NCBI RefSeq assembly: GCF_008831285.2
Contig: NC_045143.1
Coordinates: 24,556,302-24,620,301 of the forward strand
Direction: 5' to 3'
Source: Nymphaea colorata
Taxonomy: Eukaryota > Streptophyta > Magnoliopsida > Nymphaeales > Nymphaeaceae
DNA: 64,000 nt
Positions 11,672-23,038 of this stretch are shown one piece after another. A program made the translations under genes and the position numbers. Every line of letters begins with the position of its first letter. Position 1 is the first letter of the stretch. Below the pieces are notes generated by a model. That model had not been told where the DNA came from. It saw nothing but the letters and a program-made list of their open reading frames with translations, and ran no database searches.

Positions 11672-12589
11672 TGACAATTATTGGACATGGATTGAATTTC
11701 ATGACCCACATTTTTTGGTAAACTTAGAACAATTAAAACTGCTAGTTTTAAATTTTCGTGTATCCAGTTTCTCTCTATTTTTTTTCCATGCCTATAAATT
11801 TGTACCTTTGGAGTTCAAATGCGAAGGAAAAATTTCAAAAATCCGACTGGAATCTGGGTTACCACAGTGGCAGTGGCGAACAGCCATAAATAGTAGAGTG
11901 CTCCATGGATTTGGTACTCCATCAAGTTGTTCTACCATTGCAATTTCATGACCACACTGTTTATGTAAGAACAGTATATTATGGTTGTTAGTACAATTTA
12001 ATGGTCTGCCCTCTTCTTTAATTTCTAGTTGCTGACTTTATAAGAAAGAATAAACCCGTCGGTTGGCATTAGAAGTACAACGTGCCCATTGCTTAATTTG
12101 GACTATGGTGAGCCCATGTGCTCTACAAGCTGGCAAGGTATATGGCCCAATCCCTATCTTCTACGGTCAAGTACAAAAACACCCAGTTTCAACCACATCT
12201 TACCCAAATAAAGAAATGTTTCTTTATTCCTCAGCAATCACTTCCCAATGATCTCAGCTTCAGCAGAAATACTGTTTTTAGCTTTACCAAACAAGAACAT
12301 ATTTCTTGAAAGTCCATAGGCACCAAATGACAGTGTGGAAAGTAACTTTCCAACACTTGTTACCAGCCTCGCTTAACACTGTTGTTCTTAGCTACCATTG
12401 TCAACATCATTACTGCTAGAAAACATCATTACTGCTAGAGAGCAAGAAACCGAAAAAAGTGATCTGCATCTTCCTCTTGTCATTTATACATGAAGAACCA
12501 CTGCGCTTCAATCTATCTAAAGTAGGGAATGAGAATCTGCCTACATAAGCAATATACACAAACTTATTTTTTCTCTCTTTTATGAATCT

Positions 12590-13234
12590 CCCTGTTTCTC
12601 TCACCTCTTTCAATTTCTCTCTTAAAATCTCTCTTTTTATTTCTCTTCGGTTTATCTCTCACCTTTAAATATTCTCTTTTGCCTGAAAATCACTTTCTCT
12701 TCGTTTCTCTTGAATTTATTTCTTTTCTGAGTCACTCCCTCTCTCGCTGTCTCTCTTCAATTTTCTCTCTTAAAATCTCTTTATCTTTCTTTCGTTAATC
12801 TCTCCCTCTCTCTCTTCTGTTTGTATCTTAAAATCTCTCATTCTCTCTGTCCCTCTCTCTCTCTCCCCCCATTGTTGTCTCCCTTTCTTTCTCTGCCTCC
12901 CTTTCATTTCTTTTTTACGATCTCTTTTTCTATCTCTTCGATCTCACTCTCGGCAATTTCTCTCTTAAAACACCATTTTCTGTTACTGTTATTAATCTCT
13001 CTATTTGATTTCTCCCTCTGTACCTTCCCTTCTCTTTCTCTATGATTTCTCTATGAAAATTTCTCTTTATTATTAATCTCTTTCTGTCTATCCTAGATTT
13101 GCCTCTCTCTCTCTCTCTCTGTGTCTCCCCCCCTCCCCCCCCTCTCTCTCTTGGCTTGTCTGTCTCTTTTAACATTATAAATAAGGTTGAACTACTATAT
13201 AACTTTTATTATGAATAAGGTTGATCTTTGCTGG

Positions 13235-13262
<28 letters not shown>
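12590..13262 (+). repeat. Degenerate CT-rich minisatellite array 1
   Basis: Pyrimidine-rich plus strand with a recurring degenerate unit containing CTCTTAAAATCTCT followed by a CT run, TTATTAAT-like spacing and more CTCTCT. The motif is clear at about 12622, 12770, 12828 and 12963. It fills the non-homologous middle of duplicated segment 1. Open frames are low-complexity Ser/Leu artefacts. Confidence 0.8.
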
Positions 13263-13265
<3 letters not shown>

Positions 13266-13765
13266 CATAAATGCAACATTGATCCATGACTGCTGCTAAA
13301 TAAATCCAGAAGAAAACCTCAACCCCAATCTTCTACGTCACCTGGATTTGTACTTGACTGACAATTAAGAAGGAAAAAAAAAAGAACATTAGAGGCAAGT
13401 GCGCTCATGCAGGGGTAAGCTAATAAAATAAGAATGATATTAAAGTAAAGATGAAAAAACTTCCTAAATCACATCCTAACTAGTGTAACATGGTGCCAGA
13501 TATATGTTGCCCGCAGTGGCACGTGATCACTTAATACCATTCAGTCATTTAGATCCCAATCCAGTAATCAAGAACATATTGATAGTCTTTTTTTTCCAGA
13601 CTGTGATTCATTTTTTTAAATAGAAATTATTTGTTTTAATATTGTTTGCAGTAATTATTTTTCTTGCTTAGAATATTAAAAAAACAAATACCAATAACTT
13701 GAAAAACTTGTCAGAGTTATAGAAGAAATTAGGCAGTGCTGAGAATTATGTGAGAAGGCAAATCA

Positions 13766-14020
13766 GATTGTTGACTGTCCTTACGTCTCTTAGCTGTCCA
13801 ATATGTAGTTTCTACGTAGAATATTTCTTGCTTTATTCTTATTCTTCTCCTTCAACAGAATCTGATTAGTCAAATTTCAATTTAATTTCGCAAAGTAGAG
13901 AAACTAAATGGCATTTCATGTCCGCCTGTGATAATTCTATAAAATTCATGACCATGGCAATTTACTCTACCAACTCCTAGAGAGGAAGCCTGACGAATAC
14001 TATACCATAGTATAGTATTT
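13766..14020. other. Short AT-rich stretch ending in a perfect hairpin
   Basis: At 13997-14018, ATACTATAC is followed by a 4-base loop and GTATAGTAT, a perfect 9-bp stem. It lies at the boundary with the GC-rich block that follows. No coding sequence. Confidence 0.5.
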
Positions 14021-14345
14021 GGTGCAGCCAGACACTGTCAGGCCGTACCTAAAAAGACAGGTTATGCACAGGACCTGGCCAAGCCTAGCTTGGTATGGGT
14101 AGGCTAGGTCGCACGAGGCTGTACCGGCGGCCACAACGCAAGCCTGGCTTAACCAGGTATGGCCCCGGCCGGCCTGGCTCAACAGGTCTTGCCTCCTTAG
14201 GATATGCCAGTGGCCGGCCTGTTTCTGGCCAGGCCATTCTAGGCCTGTCTGTGGCTAGCCAAGCTACGCCTGCAGCTAGGCTTACAGCCAGACAAAACAA
14301 GCCATGTGGCTGGCCTGAAGCACATTTTTAGGTCTGTTGTCTGCC
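14021..14345. repeat. GC-rich block built of CCTAGCC/GGCCAGGCC-like modules
   Basis: Many short inverted and direct repeats of the type CCTAGC, GGCTAGG, GGCCGGCCTG and GGCCAGGCC, in sharp contrast to AT-rich surroundings. A similar block is at 17560-18140, also followed by a TATA-like string and a CT-rich array. Long open frames on both strands are due to the base composition. Element class unknown. Confidence 0.55.
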
Positions 14346-14667
14346 ACTCAGCTAGGCCTAGCTTGCTGGGTGCTTGGAATAGCTTGCCCTTGGCACAGTC
14401 AAACTCTCGCTCAATTTTTGAACAATTTTAACCTTATTAGGGAATTATGTAATTTGAAGCTAGTAATAACTAATTAATAACTAATTATACTTAAAAAAAA
14501 AGACTAACTCAGCCAGGCCTAGCTTGCTGGGTGCTTGGGAATAGCTTGCCCTTGGCACAGTCAAACTCTCGCTCAATTTTTGAACAATTTTAACCTTATT
14601 AGGGAATTATGTAATTTGAAGCTAATAATAACTAATTACTAACTAATTATACTTAAAAAAAGACTAA
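14346..14667. repeat. 161-bp tandem duplication
   Basis: 14346-14506 and 14507-14667 are near-identical (shared 'tagcttgctgggtgcttgg', 'cacagtcaaactctcgctc', 'taaccttattagggaatt'), with only a few differences. A recent two-copy duplication at the 3' edge of the GC-rich block. Confidence 0.92.
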
Positions 14668-14689
14668 AATGCCATTCGGTCTTTTTCAT

Positions 14690-15490
14690 CTATAAATAAT
14701 CATTGTTTCTACCTTCTAATACATCATCAACCCCTTGGAGCCCTCTCTCTTTGTAAATACTTTTCATTTCTACCTTCTAATATGCCTGACAACCCTTGAA
14801 GTCTTCCCTCTCCTACTCCACACTTTCTTCTTATCCTCTTTCACTTTAATATCTCTCTTCAGTGCTTCCTCATTTTCAATCTTGCAGTATTTCTTCTTCT
14901 TCAATTTTTATAATCGAGGAGCTCATGAAAGGCTCTTGTCTACTTTCTCAACTCATTGGAGTCCTCATTTGTGACCTTATTTGGTAGTGGAAGCAAAGAA
15001 GTGATTTATTCTTCGACTTTATCAAGGTATGTTGATCTTTCTATTTTTTTTTACTTTTTGATTCATGTCAAGACAATTAATCCATAGAGATGGATTCGGA
15101 GAGAGAAGGATTTTTCTTAAAGCTATGGGAGTATGACAATGCAAGTTTGTTTTTTAATTCTCTCTTTCTCTATTTTCTTAAAAATCTGTCTTTCAACTAT
15201 CTTTTTTTTTTAAACTATCTCTATTTTTTTTAATTCTCTCTCTTTCAAATATCTTTATCTCTCCCACTCTTTCTTTTAGGTTGCTCTCTCTTTAACCTCT
15301 CCAATTTTTTCGTTCCTCTTCATTTTGCTCTTTCTTTCAATCTCTATCTTTTCTTTTTTGAACTTCCCTTCTCACTCTTTTTTCTTTTCTTTGTTTTTTC
15401 TTTGTTCTCCCTCTTCTTTAACTAATCTCTCTTTTTTTTTTCTAGTTTTCGTCTCTCTTTTATTTAATGTCTCTCTTTAAATCTTTCTCT
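14690..15490 (+). repeat. CT-rich degenerate array 2 with upstream TATA-like string
   Basis: The string 'tctataaataat' at about 14689 precedes pyrimidine-rich, Ser/Leu-coding-like sequence of increasing CT density up to 15490. Similar order (TATA-like string then CT array) occurs at 18170 and 49570. No protein domain. Confidence 0.5.
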
Positions 15491-16211
15491 TTGGGAGTGA
15501 TTACTATACATTAAGCTCCTTGCGTAAATCCAAGATATGTTGACAAAGAAGGGTGTGATGTAATGGAGACATGGCTACTGATGAACATTACACATGCCAT
15601 TTTATATTGAGCAAATATTAAGATAAGTTGGACCGATAACCTATTGTACAATAAAGGTCCTGTGCGCCCAATTTAAATATGGAGCAGATATTTGAATTTG
15701 TGGAATGCATCAGGGATCCACTCCCACCAAAAAAAAAAAAATATGGACGGCTAGAAGGAAACCCATCAGTAAAATTCGGTTGACGAGTTAACGACGGTGA
15801 CAATGAAAGCGTCATGTTGATTGATGACATGTCCATAGGCATCTGTAAAGACTAGATATTTACCAACTATTATGGGAACCATCAGTATTGAAATGAGTAT
15901 CACTAACGTCCAATGAGAACCATCATTGCTTATTGAATCACTAATGTTCGATTCCGCTGTCACTAATGGTGTGGTCTTCCCTTAAACGTGTAGACAACCC
16001 ATTGTTTACTGAGTTATCTTGAGCACATCAATAAATATACAACTTTTACGAACCGCGTATCAATGCCATCAGTATTTATCTAGGTGACGTTGTTTCTTCT
16101 GTCAGCATATGTTTAAAAGCTTGCTCACAGTTTCTCATGATATATCTTCCTTTATGACTGATGGTTTTTCGTCTTCCATCAATGAACACTTATCCTTATT
16201 TTTCTGTTGCA
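15491..16211. repeat. CACTA-like subterminal repeat region (tentative)
   Basis: Repeated short words such as 'ccatcagtaa', 'ccatcagta', 'gaaccatca', 'tcactaatg' and 'actgatgg' are spread over 15720-16180 on both strands. A degenerate terminus-like string 'cactcccaccaaaaaa' lies at about 15719. Clusters of short subterminal repeats next to CACT(A/C)... ends are a feature of plant CACTA elements, but no transposase frame and no matching second terminus is seen. Confidence 0.3.
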
Positions 16212-16212
16212 A

Positions 16213-16260
16213 TCAGAGGCGAATCCAAGGGGAGAGCCCACAGCAAAAAAAAAAAAAACA
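16213..16260 (+). mobile_element. hAT MITE family B, partial, broken by assembly gap
   Basis: 'cagaggcgaatccaaggg' followed by 'gagcccacagc' and an A-run matches the 5' end of the family B elements (compare 58578 onward). The gap at 16261 truncates it. Confidence 0.5.
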
Positions 16261-16360
16261 NNNNNNNNNNNNNNNNNNNNNNNNNNNNNNNNNNNNNNNN
16301 NNNNNNNNNNNNNNNNNNNNNNNNNNNNNNNNNNNNNNNNNNNNNNNNNNNNNNNNNNNN
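16261..16360. other. Assembly gap (100 N)
   Basis: Exactly 100 N, probably a conventional gap of unknown true size. Open frames crossing it are meaningless. Confidence 0.99.
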
Positions 16361-17004
16361 TCAGCAGCAAGTTTTACAAAATTGCAAAAGAGGCCTATAC
16401 ACAACCACTTTGACATAAAAATAAAAAGAAGAAAAGAAAGAAAGAAAAGCCACCATTGGCTTGCAAACATCCTGTTGGAGATTATGCCTTTAATACCACC
16501 CTGCCATTGCTCTCATTTTGCTTTTGTAATTGGTCGACCATCTCTAGGTAAGCCAACCCCCATGTCTCTCTCTCTCTTTGTTGTTTGACACTGGAACTGA
16601 TTATATTGTTGCCAGAGAATGAATTTCATGTGTCATTTTTAATAATCAGAAAAAACGCCTATGTTAATAGAAAAGGGAACTTTTTTATAGAAACAAAAAA
16701 GAAATATCAAAAAGAAGATTTGGGGATTTGATAAAGCTAAAATTTGTGAGTCCATATATACATATCATTATGACCAATGTACCCCTCTAACGATAAAAAA
16801 GCGTCTTCATTTTTTTGTCTCGCTCATAGTGTTATCTCATAACTATTTTATTATCTCATATTTATATTTAATGTTATCTCATTATCTCATAAATCTTTTG
16901 TTATCTCATTCTTTTGTTTAGCATTATCTTATACATTTGTTAGTATCTTACATTTATTTGTTTATCTCATACACATTACCTCATACTTATTTGTTATCTC
17001 ATCT
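16361..17004. other. Intergenic with a degenerate TTATCTCAT repeat (about 16820-17010)
   Basis: About nine occurrences of TTATCTCAT or close variants at irregular 15-30 bp spacing between 16830 and 17010, leading into a (CT)n(TA)n tract. No coding seen. Confidence 0.55.
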
Positions 17005-17127
<123 letters not shown>

Positions 17128-18180
17128 CGCTGAATCCTTTCATCATGATTTACACCCAAAGTTGGACTCTACCACCAGCCTCTGAAAAATGGCAGTCATT
17201 GTTTGTCTATTTCCTTACCGCCGACCACTGCAAGCTCCTCTGCAGTGCACATCAGTCCTCACCCAAGCCATGCCTGCTCGACAGCGCACAGTCCATTACC
17301 AGTAGTAGCCTCGTCTTCTGAGGAAGACCTTCTGCTAGAACCATTGGAAGACAAGTTCAACCGCCAGTGAACGAGAAGTCAACAGCAAGTAGTAAGTTGG
17401 TTGCTACTTGGCACTCCGACACACACACACGAACATTGGCCTATGCTTACCGACCACTACCTCCCACACCTCCTCTCTCTCTCTCTCTCTAGACCATCCT
17501 CTTATGGACCCTCCTTTAGCTTCCACCAGGCCTAACAACCATCAGTCGTGGCTAAGGTAATCTACTGCCACCACCTGACGCCAGCAACTTGCCCACTACC
17601 ACCCGGTCCTTGCTGGTAGGCTGAGGCCTCGGCCAACAGGCTGTCTTGTTGAAGACTTTGATCCGGCCATGCCCGGCTCGTACTAGGTATGGCTAGGCCA
17701 CCTTGCCCTTGTCGAGCTGGTGCCCCAGCCCAGTTGATCCATCTCATGTCGAGCGCTCCCCGTCTGCATCATCCTCGCCTGTCGTCCTCCTCCGCACACC
17801 AGGCCAGAGTCTTGATACTTGGTACTGGCATGCCCTGTCAAAGAGCCTGACCAGCATTGAACAAACCAGCTAAGGCCAGCCTAGGCCGCGGTCACAATCG
17901 CTACAGGTACATGGTCAGAGCCGATCCACAACCAGGTCTAGTTGGCAGGCAGTCCATGCCACCACCACCTACTAGCTCTTGCCCTAGGCTGCCTTGCTAC
18001 CCACTCTTCAAGGGACCCTTCTGTGGTTGACAGCCCTCAACAGATCCGCACATTCATGCGTAACCTAGCCATGGGCTAGGTAGGCCCTAGGTGGACTTAT
18101 AGCCAAAGGCCTCATGACCTAGTTGGGAGGTCTACTCTATGGACTGCAAGGTTGCCAAGTTTTGAGCACCTCATATAAAG
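17128..18180. repeat. GC-richer block 2 preceding a TATA-like string
   Basis: Non-coding, GC-richer than its surroundings, with words shared with the block at 14.0-14.35 kb ('ggtatggctaggcc', 'ctaggccgcgg', 'gccaggc'). Ends in 'ctcatataaagtcccctcc' at about 18172, followed at once by the long CT-rich array. A repeat-derived 5' region is a reasonable inference; its class is unknown. Confidence 0.45.
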
Positions 18181-19680
18181 TCCCCTCCTTGCCTATTTTT
18201 CTCTCTCCTTCTCACATGATTTGGTCCCTTTTCTTGCTCTCTTTCTTCCATCTCTCCTCCTCTATCTTTTATTAGGCTCTCTCTTATCTTTCCATTTACT
18301 TTATCTCATAAAATCACTTTTTCTTTTGATTTTATTAGTTGCTCATTTTCTTAGATCCCTCTCCACTCTTCAATTTATCTCTTAAAATTCCTCTTTTTCT
18401 CTCTTTCCTCTTTTTCTTCTTTTATTAATATATTCTCTCTTATTTCTCTCTTACTTCATCTCTCTTTTATTGACCACACTCTCTCTTCGATCTCTTTCCC
18501 CTCTCTTTATTTTTTCTTCCTCTTTTATTAATCTTCTTCTCTCCGCTTGATATCTCTCTCTCTCTGCTCTTTCTCTTTGACTTTATTTCCTCAACTAAAA
18601 TCTCTATTTCCCTCTCCATTATTCAACACATACTCTCTCTCTCAATTACTCTTTTAAAATATTTTTTCTTTTTCTTTTTGTTAATCGCTAGCTCTCTTTC
18701 TTCCATCTCTCCTAAAATCTCTTTTTCTCCCTCTTTTATTAATTGCTATCTCCTTTTCTTGGATCTCTCTTTTTTCTCTCTCTTCTATCTCCAAGCAATA
18801 TCTCTCTTAAAATGTCTCCATCTCTATCTTTTATTTATCCATGTATCTCTCTTTAATGATTTTTCTCTTAAAATCTCTTATTCTTTCTATTTCATTAATT
18901 TCTCTCTCTCTTCTCTCTTTGATTTCTCTCTTAAAATCTCTTTTTCGTTTATATATACACACACACACACAAACACATATTTTCTTTGATGTCTTTCTTA
19001 AAATCCATTTTTCTCTTCTCTTTATTAATTTCATCCCTCCTCTTTCTCTCTCTTTTTATTTCTCTCCCCTTTATTTTCTCTCCTCCTTTTCTCTTTCTTA
19101 TTTGATTTCCTCTTAAAATATTTCTTTCCCTTTTATTAACCTCTCTTTCTCTTTTTTATTTCTCTCTCTCTCTCCTCTTCTTTTTCACTCTCTTCTCTCA
19201 CTTTTTGATTTCTCTGAAAATATCTCTTTTATTGATATCTCTCTCTTCAATTTCTTTCTTGGAATCTTTCTTTTCTCTTTTTATTAATCTATTTCTGATT
19301 TCTCTTTGAAATCTATATTCCTCTCTCCCTCCTCCTCCTTTAATTTTTCTTTTAAGAATATCTTTTTCTTTCCTTTTATTAGTCTTTCTGCTCCCTCTTC
19401 ATTCTTCAATTTATATATATATATATATATTTATAATATATAATATATATATATTATATATATATATATATATATAATATATAATATATATATATATAAT
19501 CACTCTGATTTCTCTCTTAAACTATTTTTTCTCTCTTTTGTTAATCTCTCTCACTTCGATAACTCTTTCTTTCTCTATGATTTCTCTCTTAATTTTTTCC
19601 CTTTTATTGATCTCTCTCTCTCTCTCTTGATTTTTCTCTTAAAATACTTATTTCCTCTCTATCGTGTTAAACTACATCTT
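18181..19680 (+). repeat. Degenerate CT-rich minisatellite array 3 (about 1.5 kb)
   Basis: Repeated units of roughly 45-60 bp of the form CTCTCTTAAAATCTCTTTTTC...TTTTATTAATCTCTCT, with good examples at about 18807, 18867 and 18929. Contains a short (AC)n at 18955 and a (TA)n tract at 19411-19500. The complementary GA-rich array lies at 21000-21830 in inverse orientation, flanking a MITE. Confidence 0.8.
19411..19500. repeat. (TA)n / TATAATATA microsatellite
   Basis: TA dinucleotides with phased TAATATA interruptions, internal to the CT-rich array. Confidence 0.95.
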
Positions 19681-19708
19681 AAACCACCTTTTAATCATCA
19701 TTCTCTTA

Positions 19709-20451
19709 CGCTTTGTTTGGATGGAGGGAAAGGGAAAGGAAAGGGAGGGATGAAATGAATGGAAAGGAAAGGGAGGGAATGAGAATGGGAAAGGAAGGGA
19801 ATTGAAAGAAAATGAAAGGAAAGATGTGATTATAAAGCTTGTTTTGATAGAAAAGAATTAATTGCTAAAATCACGTTTGTATGTACTAGATAAAGAAAAG
19901 AAAAAGATAGAATTTAAATACTTAGAATAATACCCCTAACATTAAAATTTATCATTCAAATAAAAATATTTTTAATTTGATTTCCTGATTCAATAAAAGA
20001 GGAACCATACTTACACTTGACATTTCATTCTGTAGTAATAAATATGATAAAAATTTATATCAATCGAACAAAACGCCATTTTCAGGTGCACTAATTAGAT
20101 GACATAAAAATGACAAAAACTTGAGTTTGGTAAAGGGGCCATTGTGAAATACCATCTAAGTCTCGAGTAGTGGTGGAAGGGAAAGAAAGAGACACACAAA
20201 GTTGGTTGATGTCTCTTATGAGGGCTGTGGAAAGGGTATACACAGTAGAAAGGGATAGGTTTTTTCTTTCCCTCCCAATTATGGAAGGATTGGATTTACA
20301 TTAGAGATCTCTTTCATTTCCCTCCCTTTCCTTTCTCTCCCTTTGCAACCAAACAACTTTTTATTTTCCTTTCATTTTCTTTTTTTTAATTAATCAACCA
20401 AACAAAGGATTGATTGTTCTTTCCTTTACTTTCCTCCATCCAAACAGGGTG
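19709..20451. mobile_element. Tourist-like (PIF/Harbinger-type) MITE with TTA target duplication
   Basis: Starts CGCTTTGTTTGGATGGAGG and ends CCTCCATCCAAACAGGGTG, giving imperfect terminal inverted repeats sharing TGTTTGGATGGAGG. TTA flanks both ends (19706-19708 and 20452-20454), the usual PIF/Harbinger target duplication. The next ~60 bp at each end is GGGAAAGG-rich on one side and CCTTTCC-rich on the other, extending the inverted symmetry. Length 743 bp, no transposase frame, so non-autonomous. A 3-bp TSD alone is weak evidence; the TIR symmetry carries the call. Confidence 0.85.
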
Positions 20452-20454
20452 TTA

Positions 20455-20999
20455 ATATATACCTGTTGACCATCATAATTAGTAGTCTCAAAAGAATAAA
20501 TTTCCTAAAACACGCATATCCTTGATTAAATTGAAGCAAAAACGGCATGAGAAGCGTTACTTTCATCAACTTATTCTAGAATAGGTCTTCTCCATACTCA
20601 ATGATGGAAGAGAGATATTCTCATAATCCAAAGATAAACACACACATATATATAATTTTTTCCTTATATAAGCCTCTAAGGAAGCTTTGGAGACTTACCC
20701 TAAGCTCTTCGCTGATCCTATTCAATTTCCAGCCTATATAAAAAATGAAGTCTTCTGTAAATTTCTAAAATTATTTCTTGAACTTACAATCTTAAGTTTT
20801 ATCAAATTTATGATATCTATTATTAAAGCAAATCTCTTTTTTCCCTCTCTTATATTATCTCTTAAAACATCTTTTTTTTCTCTTATTAATCTTTCACTCC
20901 TCTCTTTCTTCGATTTGTTGGCTGGATGTGGAAAATGCTGGTTGTGTTACTTGGAAAGTTGTGTGGCTCTTAAGAATAACTAGATTTTAGACAAAGGAT
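20455..20999. other. AT-rich stretch, no gene seen
   Basis: A 98-codon frame at 20687-20983 starts on a non-ATG codon and has a low-complexity Leu/Ser/Phe composition derived from CT-rich sequence. No domain recognised. Confidence 0.4.
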
Positions 21000-21221
21000 C
21001 GTAGGAATTTAAAACTTAAGACTTTGAGAGATAGAGAAAGAAAGGGTGAGAGTGAGAAAGAGATAGATATTTTAAAAAGAGAGAGCGAGAGAGCTTAAGA
21101 AGAAATCAAACAGGCAAACAAAGAGAAATCAAAGACAAAGCAAGAGAGAAAGGAAGAGAGATGTTATGAGAGAGATCAAAGAGAGATAAATAGACAAATT
21201 GTAGAGAGAGTGTGACTAATA

Positions 21222-21253
<32 letters not shown>

Positions 21254-21830
21254 AATTTAAAGGGAGTTGGAGAGAGGTGTAGAGATTTTAAGAGAGAAAT
21301 GGAAGAGAGTTAGAGAGATATTAATAAAAGAGAAAAAATAGTTTTAAAAGAGAGAGAGATGGGAAGAGAGAGAGTTTAAAAAAATAGATAAATCTAAGAC
21401 AAAGAGGGGAGATTAATAAAAGCAATAGAAAAATAGAATTTAAGGGAGAAATTTGAAAGAGATGCACATATTAATAAAAAAGAGAAAAGAAAGATTTTAA
21501 GAGAAAACTCCAACCGAGGGGGAAGGGAGAGAAAAAGATCAAAAGAGAAATATTAATAAAAGAGAAAAAATTAATAGAGAAACCGAAGTAGTGAGATAGG
21601 AAAAGTCATAATAAGAGCAAGAGAAAAAGTGATTTAAAGATACTAGAAATTGAACAGAGCGGTATTATAAAAGAGAGAAAAAAAGAATTTAGAGAGGAAT
21701 CAAAGAGAGATATTTGAAAGAGAGATAAGTTGAAGAGAGAGAGAGAGAGAGAGAGAGTTAATAAAAGAAAGAGAAAGAGAGACTTTAAGTGACAAATCAA
21801 AGAGAGAGAGAGAGAGAGAGACTCAAGGTT
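21000..21830 (-). repeat. GA-rich minisatellite array 4 (inverse of the CT arrays)
   Basis: Purine-rich plus strand with units such as 'ttaataaaagagaaaaa' and 'ttttaaaagagagaga', which are the reverse complement of the CT-array unit. Low complexity, no coding. Continues directly into the repeat at 21831-21995. Confidence 0.8.
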
Positions 21831-21995
21831 ACAAGTAAGAAAGTACTAGACGTTCCCCAAGGGTTACCTCATGCCCAAAAGAGAAGATTGTGGAGATTTT
21901 ATAGAGAGTTTTGGAGCCAAAACTCAAAATTTGAATTTTTTGAATTTAACAACATTTTCATGCAAATTCCAAGTATTTTTCAATGTTTTTTAAAA
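21831..21995 (-). repeat. Dispersed repeat R with TATA-like box (partner 49490-49655)
   Basis: The reverse complement aligns with 49490-49655: 'ggaatttgcatgaaaatgtt', 'ccaaaactctctataaa', 'atcttctct', 'gcatgag.taaccct' and 'tctagtactttct'. Both copies have CTCTCTATAAA followed about 100 bp later by a pyrimidine-rich array, which resembles a promoter or LTR-type arrangement. Family unknown. Confidence 0.7.
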
Positions 21996-23038
21996 TTTTT
22001 CTCTCTTTCGTTTTAAATTTTTCAAAGCATTGGGTTAATGGTGTTCTTTTATAAATGACGATGCTTCATATGTAATTGTGGTAAATGGTAAGGAGTGTGA
22101 TTTTTTTTTCATGCCTAGCGTGGACTTCGACAAGGTGGTCCCATTTCTCCTTTTCTGTTTATTTTTCTGATGAAGATTCTTTCTAGGAAACTTCAATGGG
22201 AAAAATCTTGAGGAGCTTTGAAGGTGCTGAGAGTTATTGGATACATTTAATCTACCTTGCTTTGCCGATGACATAATGTTGTGACTTGTGTTCAATGCTG
22301 AAAAAGATTCTATTCTAGCAATCAAAGCAATGTTTGCTGATTTTGCGGTAAATGCGGTTTGGAAATAACCACTCAAATTCCTGTAGTAAACCACTCAAAT
22401 TCCTGTTTTGTTGCTTTTTCATGTGGAGGTTTTAATGTTTGTTGAGTTTGAGCATATTTTGGGCTTGAAGGCGGTGCCCTTGCCTGTCTCCTATTTAGGG
22501 TTGCCACTGTTTACGGTCTCTCTCCTTGTTCAATATTGTGACCCTTAAGGGAAAGATCTTGAAGAAACTGGCGCTATGGAAAAGTAGATTACTTTCTTTC
22601 CAGGGTAAATCATGTTTAATCATGCTGTTATTGAAAGTGTTATAGGATTTTGGATGAGATCCTTTAAGGTTCCTAATTCTGTTGCAGAGATATCTCAAGA
22701 AAATGTGCATGTTTTTTTTGGGCAGAGCAAGAAGGAAGTAAGACACTTCATGCTATCAGCTGCATCAATTGTGTGGTCATCTGAAAGAAGCAATCTATGG
22801 ACATTTAATTCTGCTCTTCTTCTATATCCTGCTAAAAATTCTATCTTAGCAACCTCTTTATGGTCTGCTTATCTAAAGTTGAAATATTTGGATTGTGACA
22901 GTCTTTGGACTTGTAGAAAAATTTGAAATATGTCATTGATTTGGAAAGGTGTCCTGGATAGCTGGCAGGCAGTTGGTCATCAAATTCAATGGGATGTAGG
23001 GGATGGCAGACAGACTAAGTTTTGGTTGGGCAACTGGG

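Larger units (their letters stand above)
11101..13765. repeat. Segmental duplication copy 1 (partner 44850-47470)
   Basis: Three collinear blocks match the region 33.7 kb downstream. 11160-11990: 'ctggactttagagtc.aattt', 'attgaatccatta', 'gtgaaccaagctaataattg', 'ttgcaatttcatgac'. 13420-13520: 'cctaaatca', 'ggtgccagatatatg'. 13585-13760: 'tttttttccagac', 'aaataccaataact'. The middle is unrelated: here it holds a CT-rich array, in the partner other sequence. The (TA)n tracts sit at equivalent positions in both copies. No open frame is shared. It may be two old copies of an unclassified element. Confidence 0.75.

Noticed and set aside
13997-14018. Perfect hairpin as a Helitron 3' end or terminator
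   Set aside because: No CTRR follows the stem and no Helitron 5' TC end or Rep/helicase sequence is present; kept only as a hairpin.
14085-14331. Opposing 71- and 78-codon frames in GC-rich DNA
   Set aside because: Symmetric frames on both strands in palindromic GC-rich repeats are expected by chance; no domain.
16109-16588. Frames of up to 159 codons crossing 16261-16360
   Set aside because: They read through 100 N of assembly gap.
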